NCBI GenBank assembly: GCA_947498985.1
Contig: CANMMF010000009.1
Coordinates: 159,900-223,899, forward strand
DNA length: 64,000 bases
Direction: 5' to 3'
Source: an uncultured Paracoccaceae bacterium
GTDB lineage: Bacteria > Pseudomonadota > Alphaproteobacteria > Rhodobacterales > Rhodobacteraceae
Shown one piece after another: positions 9,489 through 17,975 of the stretch. Positions within the stretch are counted from its first letter, which is position 1; every line of letters begins with the position of its first letter. A program made the position numbers and the translations under genes. The notes under the pieces are model-generated. The model made no database searches. It was not told the origin of the DNA and worked only from the letters and a program-made list of their open reading frames with translations.

Positions 9489-10535
9489 ATGACATTGATG
9501 CAGAGCCTCCAAGCCATGATCGATGCAGAATGCACGAAGGCGCATACCCATAGGGTGATCCTGCGGGTTGCCTCAGGCGACGGTCAGGTTGATTTCCAGG
9601 GCAGCGCGGGAAACGCCACCCCGGACATCCGGTTTCCCATCGCCAGCATTTCCAAGACCTGCACGGCCGCGATGATCCTGCAATTGGTGGACGAAGGGAG
9701 GCTTTCGCTGGATCAGACGGTGCAGAGCGCGCTGCCGGATATCGATCTGTCGGGGCTGCACGCGGTGCAGGGCGTCGACCACGGACCAAACCTGACGATC
9801 CGCCAGCTTCTGTTCCAGACCTCGGGGCTGGCCGATTACTATGAAGGCGGGGTGGCGGCGGATCTCGTCCGTGGCAAGGACTATGCCTACGACCTCCATC
9901 GAGTCCTCGACTGGGCCAGGGAGGGCAAACCTCAGGCGGCCCCGGACAGCGGCAAGGCGCATTATTCCGACACCAACTTCCAGCTTCTCGGGGCGGTTAT
10001 CGAGGCGGCGACAGGCCTGTGCTTTGGCGACGCTCTGCAAGAGCGGATTTGCGCGCCCCTTGGTCTGTGTCGGACCGCTCTCTTCGACCCGACCCGTGAC
10101 GGTGGCGGCCAGACACTTCCCGTCTATCACAGGGACCTCAGGCTCGATATTCCGCGCATCCTGTCCAGCATGGGGCCGGACGGCGGCATCGTGTCGGACA
10201 CTGACGAACTCATGACTTTCCTGCGCGCCTTCATGGCCGGGCGGCTGTTCCAAGGCGACCACCTGCCCGTTTTGTGCCAGTGGCGGCCACTATACCTCCC
10301 GTTGCAATACGGCGGCGGGTTGATGCGGTTCAAGCTGCCCGGCTGGATGACACTCTGGCGGCCTTCACCGGAATTGATCGGTCATTCCGGGGCCAGCGGC
10401 AGTTTTGCCTATCACGCGCCAGAGCCGGACATCTTCCTCGTCGGCACGTTCAACCAGACTGACGCGCCAAAACGCCCCTTCAGCTTCATGCTGAAGGTTT
10501 TGAAGACCATCGAGACGCATAGAGATCGCACATGA
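9489..10535 (+). CDS. Beta-lactamase-family serine hydrolase (class C/esterase-like)
   Basis: 348-aa member of the penicillin-binding/class C beta-lactamase fold, which includes esterases and D-aminopeptidases. Catalytic motifs are visible: SISK (SxxK, about residue 54), HYSDTNF (YxN-like, about 158) and IGHSGASGSF (the KTG-equivalent HSG, about 300). There is no signal peptide, so it is predicted to be cytoplasmic, which argues for an esterase or peptidase rather than antibiotic resistance. It overlaps the following alpha/beta hydrolase by 4 bp. Confidence 0.82.
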   Translation: MTLMQSLQAMIDAECTKAHTHRVILRVASGDGQVDFQGSAGNATPDIRFPIASISKTCTAAMILQLVDEGRLSLDQTVQSALPDIDLSGLHAVQGVDHGPNLTIRQLLFQTSGLADYYEGGVAADLVRGKDYAYDLHRVLDWAREGKPQAAPDSGKAHYSDTNFQLLGAVIEAATGLCFGDALQERICAPLGLCRTALFDPTRDGGGQTLPVYHRDLRLDIPRILSSMGPDGGIVSDTDELMTFLRAFMAGRLFQGDHLPVLCQWRPLYLPLQYGGGLMRFKLPGWMTLWRPSPELIGHSGASGSFAYHAPEPDIFLVGTFNQTDAPKRPFSFMLKVLKTIETHRDRT

Positions 10536-11542
10536 GAACGATCCTTAAATGGGCCCTTGGGACGCTTGTGGTTCTCGTTGCTCTGACCCTCGCCCTGTTT
10601 GTCGGCACGCGCGCGGACTATTCCGTCGCAACATTGGTGACCGAGGACCACACGCGGCCATCGCAGGAGATCGCCGGCATCAGGTTGCATCTGCAGATAG
10701 AAGACGGCCCGCCGGACGCGCAGACCATCATCGTCCTTCATGGCGGTGCGGGCAGCGATTTCCGCTCCTTGCTTGGGCTCTCGGACCTGTCCGACACGCA
10801 CCGCGTCGTGTTCTACGATCAGCGCGGTGCGGGCCTGTCCGAGCGGGTGGCGGCGGAACGCCTGACGCTCGACGGCTATCTCGAGGAGTTGCACGCGGTC
10901 ATCGCCATGGCATCGCCCGACCGGCCGGTTGTTCTGATCGGACATTCCTGGGGCGCGATGCTGGCGTCGGCCTATCTCGGGTCGCATCCCGACCGGGTTG
11001 ACCGCGCGATCCTGATCGAGCCAGGTTATCTGGACGCCGAGGGCAAGGCGGCATGGGAGGTGCGCGCGGCGCAGTACATGTCGGGGGCCGGATACCTGTG
11101 GCAGGCCATCCTGAACGGCTTTCGCGCCGCACATGTGACAGGGCCGGACGCCCATGCCAGCGACGATTTCCTGATCGGGCGGATGGTCAGGGTGTTCGCC
11201 AACCATCCCGACAATCCCTATCACTGCGGCGAAGGCTACACCGCGCCGAACTGGCGGTTCGGCTCTTTGGCAAGCGCGCTGTGGCGCGATGCGCCGGAGG
11301 CAGACCTCGACCGGATCGCGCGCGGCACCGGGTATCGGGGCCCCGTCCTGTTCCTTGCCGGTGACTGCAACGACTGGACCGGCGCCTTGTTGCAAGCCCG
11401 CTACGCAGCCGGGTTTCCGAACGCCGAACTGCGCGTCATCCCGGAGGCGGGCCACGATGTCATCTGGGACAATCCCGGCGCCGCCATGCCAGTGATCCGC
11501 GCATTTCTTGATGAAGGTGCGGCGCTTGCAGACCGACCGTGA
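10532..11542 (+). CDS. Alpha/beta hydrolase, proline-iminopeptidase-like
   Basis: 336 aa. An N-terminal membrane anchor or signal (LGTLVVLVALTLALFVGTRA) is followed by an alpha/beta hydrolase core: oxyanion segment VLHGGAGSDF, DQRGAGLS, nucleophile elbow GHSWGAM (Ser about residue 135) and a late AGHDVIW with the catalytic His. The DQRG.G.S segment is typical of the proline iminopeptidase group. It overlaps the previous gene by ATGA, and its end overlaps the frame of the truncated beta-lactamase-like gene. Confidence 0.82.
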   Translation: MRTILKWALGTLVVLVALTLALFVGTRADYSVATLVTEDHTRPSQEIAGIRLHLQIEDGPPDAQTIIVLHGGAGSDFRSLLGLSDLSDTHRVVFYDQRGAGLSERVAAERLTLDGYLEELHAVIAMASPDRPVVLIGHSWGAMLASAYLGSHPDRVDRAILIEPGYLDAEGKAAWEVRAAQYMSGAGYLWQAILNGFRAAHVTGPDAHASDDFLIGRMVRVFANHPDNPYHCGEGYTAPNWRFGSLASALWRDAPEADLDRIARGTGYRGPVLFLAGDCNDWTGALLQARYAAGFPNAELRVIPEAGHDVIWDNPGAAMPVIRAFLDEGAALADRP

Positions 11543-11567
11543 CAAGAAGCGCGGCCGTCTCCGTTCG

Positions 11568-12050
11568 ATGATGCGGACCTACGAGAGCCCGCACCACAGC
11601 GTCGTGGCCTTTGGTCTGCATGAAGGGGCGGCGAGGTTTCTTCACTCCGGCGCACCAATCGTCAACCAATCGGCCGAAGATGTCATCTTCGAAATCGGCT
11701 CAATCACCAAGGTGTTTACCGCGATCCTGCTGTGCCTGTTGATCGAAGAAGGCAAGGTCGACCCCCGCGCGCCCTTGGCTGAAATGTCCAAAGACCTGGC
11801 GGATGTGCCGCAACATCTGACGCCTGAGCACCTGATCTCGCAGAAGAGCGGGCTGCCAAATATCCTCATGCCGCTTTGGCGTGCCGCGATCACACCCATG
11901 CCTGATGGATCTTTTGCCGATTTCACGCGCTCGGATCTCTTCAATTGGCTGCGGGGCTGGTCCAAACAACTGAGACTGGCGGATCAGTTGTTTGGCTTGC
12001 CAAGAACGACAACGCTTCGCAGACGCGCAAGGAAGCCACGGCCAACTTGA
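11568..12050 (+). pseudogene. Truncated beta-lactamase-family protein
   Basis: The first ~130 residues match the beginning of a class C beta-lactamase-like enzyme, with the SxxK motif (SITK in FEIGSITKVFTAIL) and the usual LTPEHLISQKSGLP segment. After FNWLRGW (about 11957) the sequence no longer resembles the family; it runs into a 12-bp perfect inverted repeat and an arginine-rich tail. The YxN and KTG-like motifs are missing, so the product is probably inactive. An ATG at 11508 is also in frame; 11568/11571 fits the family better. Confidence 0.65.
11962..11995. repeat. 12-bp perfect inverted repeat at truncation point
   Basis: CCAAACAACTGA (11962-11973) and TCAGTTGTTTGG (11984-11995) are exact reverse complements separated by 10 bases. 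The repeat lies exactly where similarity of the upstream beta-lactamase-like gene ends. It may be a rearrangement scar, a mobile-element end, or a hairpin; there is no T-run after it. The following 120 bases up to 12115 hold nothing I recognise. Confidence 0.6.
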
Positions 12051-12115
12051 TCTGGCCAGGAATTGCGCATTGAACGATGGGCCCTCTGGTCTCGGCGAAA
12101 CACAGTGGCCGCCGC

Positions 12116-13060
12116 CTAGGCCGCCTGCCGAACCGCAAGCCAGTCCAGCATTGCCTGGGTGGTTTCGTCGGGCTTCTCCTGCTGGATCCAGTGGCCGCAG
12201 TCGAGGGTGCGCACGTCCACATTGGGGACGAAATCCGCGAGGGTCTCGGATGGCGGGATCATGTCCAGCGCCCCGTAGATCATGAGGGTCGGTTGCCGGA
12301 CGATGGGGTCCACATCGGCCAGAATGTGCCAGTTGCGATCCATATTCCTGTACCAGTTGATGCTTCCGGTGAACCCGGTTTCCTTGAAGACGGCGATGAA
12401 GACAGCGAGATCCTCGTCGGGCATCACCGGATCGCCCGAGGGCGCCGTGGACGTTGCCAGGTCGATCATCATCATGCCCGGCTCGGGCGGTGCCGGAGGC
12501 ACGTTCTTGCGGAACAGGTTGCGCAGGAAGCGATCCGTGTTCGCATCGAGCACAGCGTCCGCGACACCGGGCTGGCGGTTGAAGTGGACGAAGTAGTTGT
12601 CGGGCCCGAACACGCTTTCCATCCACGCGATCCAGGGAACAGGGGTGCGGGGCTGGTAGGGCAGCGCCAGGTTGATGATCCGGGCCACGCGATCGGGATG
12701 CAAAAGCGCCATGCTCCAGACGACGTTCGCGCCCCAGTCATGGCCCACGAAGGTGGCCGCTTCGTACCCGAAGTGGTCGAGAAGCGCGGCAAGATCGCCC
12801 GTCAGATGGGCGATGTCGTAGTCTTCGACCGCCGACGGGCGGGACGAGTTCCCGTAGCCGCGTTGGTTCGGCACGATGACGTGGTAGCCTGCCGCAGCGA
12901 GGGCTGGCATCTGATGGCGCCAAGCATAGGCATGCTCTGGCCATCCGTGGCACAGCACAATCGGGTTTCCCCTGTTCTCCCGACCGGCTTCAAAGACCTC
13001 GAGGTCTATATCTCCGAGCGTGATCCTCGTCGGCGTGGCGAAATGCGCGTTGATGGTCAT
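12116..13060 (-). CDS. Epoxide-hydrolase-like alpha/beta hydrolase
   Basis: 314-aa soluble alpha/beta hydrolase. The HGxP oxyanion motif appears as HGWPE (about residue 37), the nucleophile elbow GHDWG carries an Asp (about 107) as in epoxide hydrolases and haloalkane dehalogenases, and the late CGHWIQQEKP supplies the His. NWYRN supplies a candidate tyrosine of the lid. The ATG at 13060 has AGGAG 8 bases upstream and fits the family N terminus. It is divergent from the WYL regulator, a common regulator-target arrangement. Confidence 0.85.
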   Translation of the reverse strand: MTINAHFATPTRITLGDIDLEVFEAGRENRGNPIVLCHGWPEHAYAWRHQMPALAAAGYHVIVPNQRGYGNSSRPSAVEDYDIAHLTGDLAALLDHFGYEAATFVGHDWGANVVWSMALLHPDRVARIINLALPYQPRTPVPWIAWMESVFGPDNYFVHFNRQPGVADAVLDANTDRFLRNLFRKNVPPAPPEPGMMMIDLATSTAPSGDPVMPDEDLAVFIAVFKETGFTGSINWYRNMDRNWHILADVDPIVRQPTLMIYGALDMIPPSETLADFVPNVDVRTLDCGHWIQQEKPDETTQAMLDWLAVRQAA

Positions 13061-13149
13061 GGCAGTCACTCCTTTTCTTGATTGCCTCGACCGTCCCCTA
13101 TGCCAAAAACAATCCAAAAACTGACACCTTTGTGTGGTACAGATCCGCC

Positions 13150-13863
13150 ATGAAGAGCCGCAGTAGACAAGACGCCATCGTGAGGACCCTGCGCCGCACC
13201 GGCACGACGACCATCGACGCACTGGTCCAGGAGGTCGGCGCATCCCGTAGCACGATCCTGCGAGACCTCTCGGCGCTGCGCGACGAGGGCTATGTGATCC
13301 ATGCCGAGCAGGGCCGTGGCGGCGGGCTGTACCTTGATCCGGGGTCGGTGCAGGCCACGCCCCGCCTGTCTGTCGCGGAGGTGTTCGCGCTGATCATCGG
13401 CGTGGCGAGCATGCGGGCGGCGCGGACGCTTCCATTCTCAAGCCTCGCCGATGCCGGGCTTGCGAAGATCGAGAAGGCCCTGCCACCGGACAAACTCCGC
13501 GATCTGCGCCGCCTTCTGGACTGTCTCTATGTCGGGCCGCTGGCCCCTCAGGTCGACACGTCGACCCTCGGAGAAATGGACCCCGCCCTGCTGCCCGCGT
13601 TCGAGGCGTCGTTTCTCGAGCGGCTGTGCCTGCGGTTCCGCTATCGCGACGCGAAGGGAGTCGAGACCGAGCGGCAGGTCGAGCCACAAGCGATGCTGAT
13701 CCTGCCACCGCTGTGGTACCTCGTCGCCTGGGATCCGACGCGCGACGATTTTCGGCATTTCCGCATGGACCGGATCCGCCGGCCTGAGATCGTTGAGGGG
13801 GCGTCATTCCGATCAAAGCACGTCCGCTTCGACGATGGCGTGCAGCCCGTGCGATACGCCTGA
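13150..13863 (+). CDS. HTH/WYL-domain transcriptional regulator (YafY-like)
   Basis: 237 aa. An N-terminal winged helix of HTH_11/DeoR type (TTTIDALVQEVGASRSTILRDLSAL) is followed by a C-terminal WYL-type ligand-sensing domain with RFRYRDAKG near residue 160 and LPPLWYLVAWD near 187, and a DFRHFRMDRI segment. I preferred the ATG at 13150 over an in-frame start at 13078 because the HTH begins right after it. It probably regulates the divergent epoxide-hydrolase-like gene from the ~90-bp intergenic region. Confidence 0.85.
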   Translation: MKSRSRQDAIVRTLRRTGTTTIDALVQEVGASRSTILRDLSALRDEGYVIHAEQGRGGGLYLDPGSVQATPRLSVAEVFALIIGVASMRAARTLPFSSLADAGLAKIEKALPPDKLRDLRRLLDCLYVGPLAPQVDTSTLGEMDPALLPAFEASFLERLCLRFRYRDAKGVETERQVEPQAMLILPPLWYLVAWDPTRDDFRHFRMDRIRRPEIVEGASFRSKHVRFDDGVQPVRYA

Positions 13864-13955
13864 TGGATACGGTATTTCGTTTTGGCGATGCATGGTTCGG
13901 GCTTGTGACCTCGGGAGTACCCTGCATTTGCGCCTCGGTCACCGGTTTCGGTCTG

Positions 13956-14160
13956 TCACGCTCGACTGCATACCCGCGCCTGCTCCCGCATCACGGCGTA
14001 GTCGCTCAACATCTCCACAATCGCCGATCCCTCCGGCAACAGAACCAGCTCCTCGGCCGCCCGTGCCTGAAACTCCCTTCTGTATTCCGCGACCGGCGGA
14101 CACGCCGCCGCCTTCAAAACCCGCCGTCGCGCAACCGGTCAACAAGCTCGTCGCGATTAC
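13956..14160 (-). pseudogene. Phage-type small lipoprotein remnant (Rz1/LysB-like), frameshifted
   Basis: On the minus strand one frame near 14150-14100 reads VAVLVIATSLLTGCATAGF, a lipoprotein signal with an LTGC lipobox. After a frame change near 14100 another frame reads CPPVAEYRREFQARAAEEL, then LLPEGSAIVEMLSDYAVMRE and a stop at 13956. The two halves together look like small phage lipoproteins found in Rhodobacterales prophages. The 5' end is cut by the IS5 remnant starting near 14160. Assignment is from pattern memory and modest. Confidence 0.4.
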
Positions 14161-14643
14161 GAGGACGGCGACGCGCCCATGTTGCCCGAACTGCTCGACC
14201 AGATCCCACTAGATCAGGATGTCGGATCGGTTACCGCTGACGGAGCTTACGACACGCGCAAATGCCATGACGCGATTGCCGCACGTGGCGCAAATGCCGT
14301 CATCCCACCCCGCAAAAACGCCAGGCCCTGGAAGCCCACAAGCACCGGCGCCATCGCCCGGAACGAGGCGATGCATGCGTCCCGTTATCCGGGCAAGACG
14401 TTGTGGCGAAGTTGGAGCGGATACCACCGTCGGAGCCGTGTCAAGGCAAAGATGACCTGCCTCAGATTGCCCGGCCAATCCCTCATGGCCCGCGACGTCG
14501 ATCGCCAGGCCGCCGAACTGCAGGTCCGCATCGCTGTCCTGAACGGCTACACCGCGCTTGGTATGCCTATCACTGAGGCCGTAGGATAATTCCGTCCGGG
14601 GAAAGGGGACCTGCGGTCACGCCCATATTTGTGCAACAAGGCC
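14160..14643 (+). mobile_element. IS5-family insertion sequence remnant (3' half)
   Basis: An open frame (14179-14589) gives the C-terminal half of an IS5-group transposase: VTADGAYDTRKCHDAIAARG, VIPPRKNARPWK, ARNEAMHASR, WRSWSGYHRRSRVKAKM. The catalytic N-terminal half is missing. The right terminal repeat ATTTGTGCAACAAGGCC (14627-14643) is present and matches the ends of the second copy at 49220-49997. The left end is lost; the junction with the phage-lipoprotein remnant is near 14160. Confidence 0.82.
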
Positions 14644-14644
14644 G

Positions 14645-15337
14645 GTGCGCGTTCATCCCATCACCGGTGAGGACACCGAGATCGTCCAAGCCACAATCTG
14701 TGTGGAAGACCGCGCAGCGAGTGAATCGACGTTTGGACCGTCGGAGGGCCTGGAGCGGCCAGTGTTTCAGAGGGTGCTTGAGGTGGGCATAGCCTGCAAC
14801 CCAACCGAGCGCATTGTGGAGATATGCGCCGCCGGTGGAAAGAAAGTGCGCGATGACTATGCACATGCCTTCTCAAAACACTTTGCACCGGATTCCGAAC
14901 CACCCATAGAAGCGCCGCGTCGCGACGTTTTGCTGGACACGCTGCGATCCCAACCTGTGTTTTCGATTGAACCGGCGGACGGTATTGAGCGCTTTGAGAT
15001 TTCGTCGCTCGACTTTTTCTCAACGGGCGGTGGTTTTGCGCGCTTCGAAAAGCGCGGTGCCGATGAAACGACTTACAAGTTTCTCGACCGTCGTTTTGGG
15101 CAGGTCTCGCCGATCAAGGCTGGCGCGTGGCAGATCGTTTCTGCGACGTTGAGGATTGTCATGGCTGCTCAGAACGGAAAGCGCCAGCGCACGCTGACTG
15201 TGACCCTGCGCAGCCCTATCACCACGACGATCCCCAACAAGACGGAAGCCGATCGCCAGTTGGTGCGCAGCCTTCTGGAGCGGTGGGACCTGATCGCACC
15301 GCCCGCGCCAGATTTTGAATTGATCGAGGATGGCTGA
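14645..15337 (+). CDS. Unrecognised protein, probably 5'-truncated by the IS5 remnant
   Basis: The frame opens with a GTG two bases after the IS5 end and runs 230 codons. I do not recognise the family. The product is soluble, without signal or membrane segments (for example VLEVGIACNPTERIVEICAA and KAGAWQIVSATLRIVMAAQ). Because the frame begins at the IS boundary the natural N terminus is probably missing. Its stop (15335-15337) touches the TTG start of the next gene, so the two formed an operon. It lies in a degraded island beside tRNA-Ser. Confidence 0.5.
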   Translation: MRVHPITGEDTEIVQATICVEDRAASESTFGPSEGLERPVFQRVLEVGIACNPTERIVEICAAGGKKVRDDYAHAFSKHFAPDSEPPIEAPRRDVLLDTLRSQPVFSIEPADGIERFEISSLDFFSTGGGFARFEKRGADETTYKFLDRRFGQVSPIKAGAWQIVSATLRIVMAAQNGKRQRTLTVTLRSPITTTIPNKTEADRQLVRSLLERWDLIAPPAPDFELIEDG

Positions 15338-15990
15338 TTGACTGCGCTATCGTTGCTTTGTGAGATCATCGAACAGACCCGGCCGGTTGCGGCAAAGTCA
15401 TACCGCGACGACGTGCGATATGGGGCTTTGCTGGATGCAGGTTTGCTCCGACGCGGTGGCGTCGTACAGTCGGTGCTTTGCGCGAATTGCGACGCGCCGC
15501 ACGATGCGGAAATCCTCTTCGAGCACGAGTCATATGGCCATTATTGTCCCGCATCGAGCTTTCTGAGCGTAGAGCGCGCAGAAATTGTCGCTATGCGCGC
15601 CAACCTTGAGGCGTTGATAGATCAATTGGGTGTCGCGCTTGGTTGTGAACCGGAAAGCAATGCTCAACTCGGTGAGCGGACTTGGCGCATCGGTTTGGTG
15701 GATGTTCCGGGCGGTCGGGCGGATGTGTACTTTCACCCGCGCCTTCTGAACAGCAATGATCTTAATGACGTTAAGACTGCCTTGCGCGCTGAAATCCGGC
15801 GCGATCATACCCTTGTCATCACCGCCGCCGGGCATTTGAGATATCGCGGCACTGCAACCTGCACGCTGGCCCAGATGGTGCATCTGGAAATGGGGACGGC
15901 GCGCATCCAGCGGCTTGTCAGCGTCGCCGAAGCGGTAGGCGCTCGCCCAAAGCGAACAGGCGGGCGACCGGCCCTTCATCGCGAGCGCGT
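15338..15990 (+). CDS. Putative zinc-ribbon protein, 3'-truncated
   Basis: Starts with TTG directly after the previous stop. The N-terminal half contains a likely zinc site: VLCANCDAPHDAE followed by GHYCPASSF (CxxC...H...C). The last readable part (ARPKRTGGRPALHRERVL, to about 15990) is basic and could be the start of a DNA-binding tail. After that the sequence belongs to an integrase in another frame, so the gene is cut at its 3' end; the fused frame continues to 16294 but is not meaningful. Function unknown; a regulator is possible. Confidence 0.5.
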
Positions 15991-16509
15991 CTTGGGGTTA
16001 CCTCGCTCAAGATCAAGCATTTGGACCTGGACGAAAAATCGGTCACGCAGAACCCGCGTGAGGTGGCCACCAAGTTCGGCAAGCGGATCGACACGTTGTT
16101 TAGCAAGGAATTTGCCGAGGCCGAAACGCATCTGCGCCAATGGCTCACCAACCTCAACGAGGTGGCGCTCTACGGTCCCGACGACCCGCTCTTTCCCTCC
16201 ACGGCCCTGTCGGCGCAATCAAACAGGGGCTTCACCGCCACCGGCTTCACCCGCGGGCATTGGAAAACCACCGAACCCGTGCGCAAGATCGTAAACGCGT
16301 ACTTTGACGCCGCCGGTCTGTCGGCATTCGGTCCACACGCCTTCCGCCACATGCTCGCCCGTCACGCCGCAAAACACAGCCAGACAGTAGCCGAGTTCAT
16401 CGCCAACGCTCAGAATCTTGGTCACACGGACCCGCTCACCACCCTTCGCAGCTACGGCCAAATCAGTCGCGACGACCAAAGACGGCCGATTACAGGTGAA
16501 AGCGCGTAG
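15990..16509 (+). pseudogene. Tyrosine integrase, C-terminal fragment
   Basis: Frame begins LGVTSLKIKHLDLDEKSV and contains the catalytic part of a phage or island integrase: GPHAFRHMLARH (HxxR box), QNLGHTDPLTTLRSYG with the second His and the nucleophilic Tyr. The N-terminal arm-binding and core domains are absent, so it is a fragment. It ends 115 bp from tRNA-Ser and points at it, the usual geometry for integration into a tRNA gene. Confidence 0.75.
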
Positions 16510-16624
16510 AGAACCGGGCGGGTTAACGCACATCGAACCAACACCAGACGTGGGAACAAATGTGGGAACGCAAGTCGATAGACTTAAGCTTCTGGTTTAA
16601 TTTCAGAAGGATAATAAGATTAAG

Positions 16625-16714
16625 TGGCGGAGAGGAAGGGATTCGAACCCTCGAGACGGTTTCCCGCCTACACACTTTCCAGGCGTGCGCCTTCGACCAC
16701 TCGGCCACCTCTCC
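16625..16714 (-). tRNA. tRNA-Ser (GGA anticodon)
   Basis: Minus strand, 90 nt with encoded CCA. Acceptor stem GGAGAGG pairs with CCTCTCC, followed by G and CCA. The anticodon loop CTGGAAA gives anticodon GGA. A long variable arm and the T-arm GGTTCGAATCC are present, as expected for a class II serine tRNA. It is probably the attachment site of the decayed island on its left (integrase fragment 15990-16509). Confidence 0.97.
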
Positions 16715-17099
16715 GCCGACGCGTTTAGCAAGGCCGGGCAGGGGGCTGCAAGAGGTATTCGCTGTGCGGTCAAAATGGTCTTGGTCGGGCGCGTGGTCAT
16801 GCCACTTTGTTTCGAGCATCGGCTCGGTGTGATCATGGCATGCACAAGCTCTGGGGTTTTGGCGCAAGTGGGCTGCACTCTGGTTTGGTCAAGTGCCGAG
16901 TGCAAACGGGAGCAGGCGTGCAGCTTATGGCAGAGCGTTTTGCTCTGGGCGATCATGGATCGATTTTGAGGAGCCTTCGGCTCTTTTCGGGGGCGGAAGA
17001 TCAGGCATGCACTTGTGTGGCGTCGCGTTGAAATTCCCGCGCTAGCATCGACATGCTCGATGTCGCGGCTCGATTGTCAACGGCTGGTGCGGTGCGTGG
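16715..17099. other. Intergenic stretch beside tRNA-Ser
   Basis: No gene is supported here. The only structure I see is a short hairpin GAGCC-TTC-GGCTC followed by TTTTC at about 16971-16989, which could act as a weak rightward terminator. Confidence 0.35.
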
Positions 17100-17870
17100 C
17101 AAGTCTCACTGAGATGCCCCTGGTTTCGCGGACATCTGCCTCGTTCAGTTTCTGCTGTCTGATCTCGAAGTCAAACGACGAAAGCACGCCGTTTTTCTGT
17201 GCTCTCGCTTTGGATTGTAGAAGAGTTCGATGTATTCGGACACGTCCTGCCTCGTGGTATCGCATGTCGGAAAGGTCCGTTGCCTGATCCGTTCCCGTTA
17301 TTGGCAAAGAAGAGAAGCTCTCGGCGACGGCGGTGTCGTGACAGTTGCCGCGTCTGCTCTTGGCGGGTCCGGGTTATGCTGGCAGCGATAGGTCTGCCGC
17401 GCGCGGACGGTGAATTGGGAACCCTCGTCTGAGTGGATCATGACCTTACCTGCGGGCGTTCGCCGCCAGAGAGCGATCAACAAAGTCAGCAGGGCCAGCT
17501 CCGGCACCTCGCCGGGAGAAGAGATCGATGACGACGCACAAGTGCAGCCAGCCTTGCCGGGTCTTGATGCAGGTGATGCCGGTGACCCGGCCCTGATCGG
17601 GCTGTGAGGCGCGGAAGTTCTGTTCCGGCTTGTCCTCGGCCCCGATGGCAGATGTGCCGCCGTTCCGCCCGGGACGGCGATTGCAACGGACCTGGGCAGC
17701 GATCCCGGCCAAAGACGCCAGCCGTGCCACCCGGCTCTCCGAGATGTGCTCACTCTCCGTGCAGATCCTCCGTCAGCTTGCGATCGCCGTAAACCTGCCG
17801 GCCGTCCGCCCGGGCCCGCCGGATCGGCTCGGTCTGTCGCTCATCGACCCGTGCGTGGCGGCTTTACGGT
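17100..17870 (-). pseudogene. IS3-family transposase (OrfB) remnant, several frameshifts
   Basis: Minus-strand pieces in different frames follow the order of an IS3-type integrase domain: QVYGDRKLTEDLH (about 17790), GRVTGITCIKTRQGWLHLC with VVIDLFSRR (about 17540), VMIHSDEGSQFT (about 17440), and KNGVLSSFDFEIRQQKLNE (about 17170). The first catalytic Asp appears replaced (VTGITCI instead of GDITCI), and frames break at least three times. It is a dead copy; no intact terminal repeats were found. Confidence 0.75.
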
Positions 17871-17894
17871 TCCGTATAGCGCCTTGCTAAAACC

Positions 17895-17948
17895 CGCATC
17901 ACGTAACGCTGCCTGAAATCAGAAATTTCAACGCGTTACGTGATGCGC
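17895..17948. repeat. Palindromic intergenic repeat, copy A
   Basis: Arms CGCATCACGTAACG (17895-17908) and CGTTACGTGATGCG (17934-17947) are perfect 14-bp reverse complements. The 25-base centre contains a second small inverted repeat (TGAAAT...ATTTCA). A related copy in the opposite orientation occurs at 46976-47030. It lies between the IS3 remnant and the end of the capsule gene. Likely a REP/MITE-like dispersed repeat; it could also form a transcript-end hairpin. Confidence 0.75.
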
Positions 17949-17975
17949 GATCTATCAGGTATTTCGTCAGACGCT

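Noticed and set aside
16625..16714. Second border repeat for the tRNA-Ser island
   Set aside because: I looked for another copy of the tRNA-Ser 3' end in the neighbouring degraded region and did not find one, so island borders could not be set.
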